Origin: Fibrobacter sp.
GTDB taxonomy: Bacteria; Fibrobacterota; Fibrobacteria; Fibrobacterales; Fibrobacteraceae
Reading direction: 5' to 3'
Assembly (NCBI RefSeq): GCF_017545445.1
Contig: NZ_JAFWOM010000112.1
Span: 1 to 40,169, forward strand
Length of the DNA stretch: 40,169 nt
A program made the translations under genes and the position numbers. Shown one piece after another: positions 37,960 through 40,169 of this stretch; within the stretch, counting starts at the first letter, position 1; each line of letters begins with the position of its first letter. A model generated the notes under the pieces. That model made no database searches and had not been told where the DNA came from. It worked only from the letters and a program-made list of their open reading frames with translations.

Positions 37960-39141
37960 TTACTGAAGCAAGGCCTGCGGGAATCCCTGATACCAGGTAT
38001 TTTTGTAATAATTGTAGGCTTCGAATCCGCCAGTTTGTGTGAATCCCCAGTAGTGGAACGAAATGCCGTTCGCGATGGCTGCTTGTGCTGTTTTTTGAGC
38101 CCATTCGGCTTTCTTCTGGTCGGATGGCCATACTCCTTCGATTGGGTTACCGTCCTTGTCATAGTATGTGCATGTGCCCATATCGCTTCCACCGGCAATG
38201 CCAAATTCGCCCATGTTCAGCGGGACTTGGTCAACCTTGTTTACATCAGGATAGCTTGTTTTTGCAAGACTCTTGTAATACATCAAGTTCTCGCTAGCCG
38301 AGTTTGAGTATGCTGCATCGCCAAGGCATTGATGACCGTGTTGTCCCTGATGACTGTATTGGTAGGGTTCGTAATAATGACCGGTAAAGATAATGTTCCC
38401 GTCTTGCGGTAGTTTCATAGAAGAGATGAGTCCGAATTTTGCATAGCTGTTTGCTTCGAACATGATGGTTTTGTTCGGTGCGTATGTACGGATGACTGCA
38501 TGTGCTTCGTTCATCAGCTGGTTTACAAGATCTATTTTAGGAATGACAGGTTCGTTCAGGATTTCCAGGACGAGCATGCTGTCGGGGAATGAGTTCAATT
38601 CGTTCGCAAGTTGTGACCACAATTTAAGGAAGTGTGCCTTTTCCGCTTCGTATTTGGCGGCATCGTATTTGCAGCCGTAATTGGAATATCCGCCGCCAGC
38701 GCAGTTGAGCTCGAAATAATGGTGGAAGTTCACGACGACGGCAAGCCCGTTATCAATGGCGAGTTGGATGTCGTCTTTGACCCCTTTCAAACGGCTAGGA
38801 CTAAGTGTATGCGTGCTGTAGTCGGAATCGTATTGCCAACGGACGGGGATACGCACCGAGTTGAAGCCGGCGGCCTTGATGGTGGTGAAGTCCGAGTCGC
38901 GGATGGGATTGTTCCAGCCGCTGTCGTCATGTCCTTCGGATTCCCAGGAGTTGCCCAAGTTGATGCCACGCCCAAGCCTTGCGTTCATGGCCCTTCCTAA
39001 GGAATAATCTACAGCTACGACATTTGGATTGCTGTTGCTACTGGTAGGTGTATCTCCACTTATGTAATCCGATGGCATGGAATTGTCGCATGCCCAGAAT
39101 GCGCATCCGATGGATAATGCTGAAAGAAAACGTTTGATCAT
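37960..39141 (-). CDS. Glycoside hydrolase family 5 (cellulase-type) lipoprotein
   Basis: The product has 393 residues. The signal peptide MIKRFLSALSIGCAFWAC has a putative lipid-attachment Cys18, followed by a short Ser/Thr/Asn/Pro linker. The GH5 barrel starts with GRGINLGNSWE and contains FNSVRIPVRWQY, VVVNFHHYFE, the acid/base Glu197 in LEILNEP and the nucleophile Glu312 in NMGEFGIAG. HYWGFTQTGGFEAYN is near the end. Likely an endo-beta-1,4-glucanase or a related beta-glycanase on the cell surface. The ATG at 39141 is preceded by a GGGGG tract; the longer frame to 39270 encodes no signal peptide at its start. Divergent from the secreted protein gene at 39473. Confidence 0.92.
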   Translation of the reverse strand: MIKRFLSALSIGCAFWACDNSMPSDYISGDTPTSSNSNPNVVAVDYSLGRAMNARLGRGINLGNSWESEGHDDSGWNNPIRDSDFTTIKAAGFNSVRIPVRWQYDSDYSTHTLSPSRLKGVKDDIQLAIDNGLAVVVNFHHYFELNCAGGGYSNYGCKYDAAKYEAEKAHFLKLWSQLANELNSFPDSMLVLEILNEPVIPKIDLVNQLMNEAHAVIRTYAPNKTIMFEANSYAKFGLISSMKLPQDGNIIFTGHYYEPYQYSHQGQHGHQCLGDAAYSNSASENLMYYKSLAKTSYPDVNKVDQVPLNMGEFGIAGGSDMGTCTYYDKDGNPIEGVWPSDQKKAEWAQKTAQAAIANGISFHYWGFTQTGGFEAYNYYKNTWYQGFPQALLQ

Positions 39142-39236
39142 GGTGACCCCCAAAAAAAGAAGTGGAACCCATTCTTCCCTGTTCTCAAAATTTACACAAA
39201 AAGAAAATGTAAAAAAATAACAATGAGTGCATCTTT

Positions 39237-39335
39237 TGTTTACGCTTGAGTCCATTGTGATATCCGTCAACAGCTTTAGTTTGTAAACATTCGGTAACGA
39301 ACGGTGAAAAAAATTTTCTGTTTACGCTTGAGTCC
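39237..39335. promoter_or_regulatory. Direct repeats in the divergent GH5 / secreted-protein control region
   Basis: TGTTTACGCTTGAGTCC occurs exactly at 39237-39253 and 39319-39335, 82 bp apart. The core TGTTTACA also occurs inverted at 39282-39289 between them. The 330-bp gap 39142-39472 holds no gene. It also has TTTACA...TGTAAA (39191-39214) and GCTTTGCAAAGC (39379-39390). A shared regulator site for the two divergent genes is inferred. Confidence 0.5.
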
Positions 39336-39410
39336 GGCATTTATGGGCGAAAAACGCAGTATTTCGTTGATGGATCGTGCTTTGCAAAGCCTTTTTTGCA
39401 AAGAGACTAT

Positions 39411-39438
39411 TCGACTTTCTCAAAAAACAAGCTATATT
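39411..39438 (+). promoter_or_regulatory. Candidate promoter of the secreted protein gene
   Basis: TCGACT (39411-39416), 16-bp spacer, TATATT (39433-39438), about 35 bases before the ATG. Confidence 0.4.
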
Positions 39439-39472
39439 GTAGGTGATCCGAATTTGGAGAATTGTACCTATT

Positions 39473-40169
39473 ATGAATGGAAACTTAAAAAAAGCCATTT
39501 GGAAGTCCGCTCTAGCGGCGATGCTTCTTGCTTCATCTTCTTTTGCTGGCTACGGCTTTAGCGATTACCGCGACCGCGACCAGTCTCACTTTGTCATGAA
39601 GGATCCTAAGCCGTTCCGTCCTGATAAGGAAGTTGTCACCGTTGTCATGCGCGAGGCTATTCCTCGTGGTGGTGGTTACACTTACCAGTATCCGCGTGAA
39701 AACCCCGAACCGGTGCTCACGGATAAGTATGCCATGGAAGGTGCACTCTCCATGGAAATCGAGCTTATCGCAAGCGATTACTCCGGTGTCGCCATTTGTA
39801 TTGCGGGTTCTGTCGATTTGACTCCCTATTTGGAAGAAGGCGTGCTCGAATTCTGGATCAAGGGTGCTCAGGGTGGCGAAAATGCCTTGTTCGTGCTCGT
39901 TGACGATGGCGTGAAGAGCAACGGCGAATCCCTCCAGGTGAAGCTCCGTTCCAAGAGCCTTGGCGAAATTACGACCGAATGGAAGCACTTCAGTATTCCT
40001 CTGAAGCTCTTCGGCAATACCGGTGTTTACTGGGATGCGAAGAACACGCGTGAAGTGATGCTCCCATTCGCATGGTCCAACTTCAAGGGCTTCCGTCTCG
40101 AAGTCCGCAAGGATGAAAACGAATCCTTCAAGGTTTGGATTGACGATATTGTGATTAAGAAGCATGGCA
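39473..40169 (+). CDS. Secreted protein with a galactose-binding-like (CBM-type) domain, 5' part; runs off the right edge
   Basis: The 232 visible codons begin MNGNLKKAIWKSALAAMLLA with cleavage near SSFA-GYG. The mature part has EGALSMEIELIASDYSGVAI, DLTPYLEEGVLEFWIKGAQG, ITTEWKHFSIPLKLFGN and FKGFRLEVRKDENESFKVWI followed by DDIVI. This strand order, with the 'sum of D..PY...G.L.FWIKG' and 'W..F.IPL' segments and a closing VWIDDI, is that of jelly-roll carbohydrate-binding modules such as CBM11 and related domains. The start has GGAG 13 bases upstream, a long spacing. It may be the N-terminal module of a longer enzyme. Its position opposite the cellulase gene fits a polysaccharide role. Confidence 0.75.
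   Translation, partial: MNGNLKKAIWKSALAAMLLASSSFAGYGFSDYRDRDQSHFVMKDPKPFRPDKEVVTVVMREAIPRGGGYTYQYPRENPEPVLTDKYAMEGALSMEIELIASDYSGVAICIAGSVDLTPYLEEGVLEFWIKGAQGGENALFVLVDDGVKSNGESLQVKLRSKSLGEITTEWKHFSIPLKLFGNTGVYWDAKNTREVMLPFAWSNFKGFRLEVRKDENESFKVWIDDIVIKKHG

Overview
The window looks like a chromosome segment of a Fibrobacter (Fibrobacterota), close to F. succinogenes. The main evidence is a FISUMP lipoprotein (the 'Fibrobacter succinogenes major paralogous domain', TIGR02145-type) translationally coupled to a TIGR02147/DUF4423-type regulator. Supporting evidence is the many Ser-rich lipoproteins, the secreted GLUG/InlB-repeat proteins with sorting-like C-terminal tails, a GH5 cellulase lipoprotein, and intergenic DNA full of short palindromic repeats. 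No rRNA, tRNA, CRISPR array or intact insertion sequence was found. The identification rests on reading the sequence; no database search was run.

Layout. 1-6.4 kb: the 5' part of ahcY (minus strand) with a clear promoter and a foldable leader, a set of three evenly spaced 41-bp hairpins, a DUF4153-like membrane protein, the FISUMP lipoprotein and its regulator. 6.4-12.6 kb: a giant secreted GLUG-repeat protein, a second DUF4153-like protein and a small 83-aa protein. 12.8-15.9 kb: an FKBP-type prolyl isomerase lipoprotein, N-acetylglutamate synthase (argA-like) and a nitroreductase. 16.3-20.1 kb: a second secreted repeat protein (InlB B-repeats plus GLUG), folE, and a small lipoprotein. 20.2-24.45 kb: three tandem paralogous alpha/beta-hydrolase lipoproteins, each with its own terminator. 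24.5-26.3 kb: a structured non-coding stretch and a GT4 glycogen synthase. 26.4-29.3 kb: a small secreted protein, a doubtful small ORF and dsbD. 29.4-34.1 kb: an ECF-like sigma factor, a PorZ-like propeller protein with a type IX sorting-like tail, a small lipoprotein and a CCA tRNA nucleotidyltransferase. 34.3-40.2 kb: a GT2 glycosyltransferase, an Rpn-type nuclease with a 12-bp minisatellite, lpxA, the GH5 cellulase, and the start of a secreted galactose-binding-fold-like protein divergent from it.

Functional themes. Much of the window serves the cell envelope and polymer use. Genes for this are the three exported esterases, GH5, two large surface proteins, DsbD for periplasmic thiol chemistry, the periplasmic isomerase, lpxA for lipid A, and a probable type IX secretion component next to a sigma factor. 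Housekeeping functions (ahcY, argA, folE, glgA, cca) are interspersed as single genes or small operons.

The most interesting signals are non-coding or linked to gene families. They are three 41-bp hairpins at 95-96 bp spacing; repeat families whose flanks are constant while their stems change in a compensatory way; the triplicated esterases with matching leaders and terminators and no Asp at the apparent acid position; the ECF sigma/PorZ-like pair; and a 17-bp direct repeat in the divergent GH5 promoter region.
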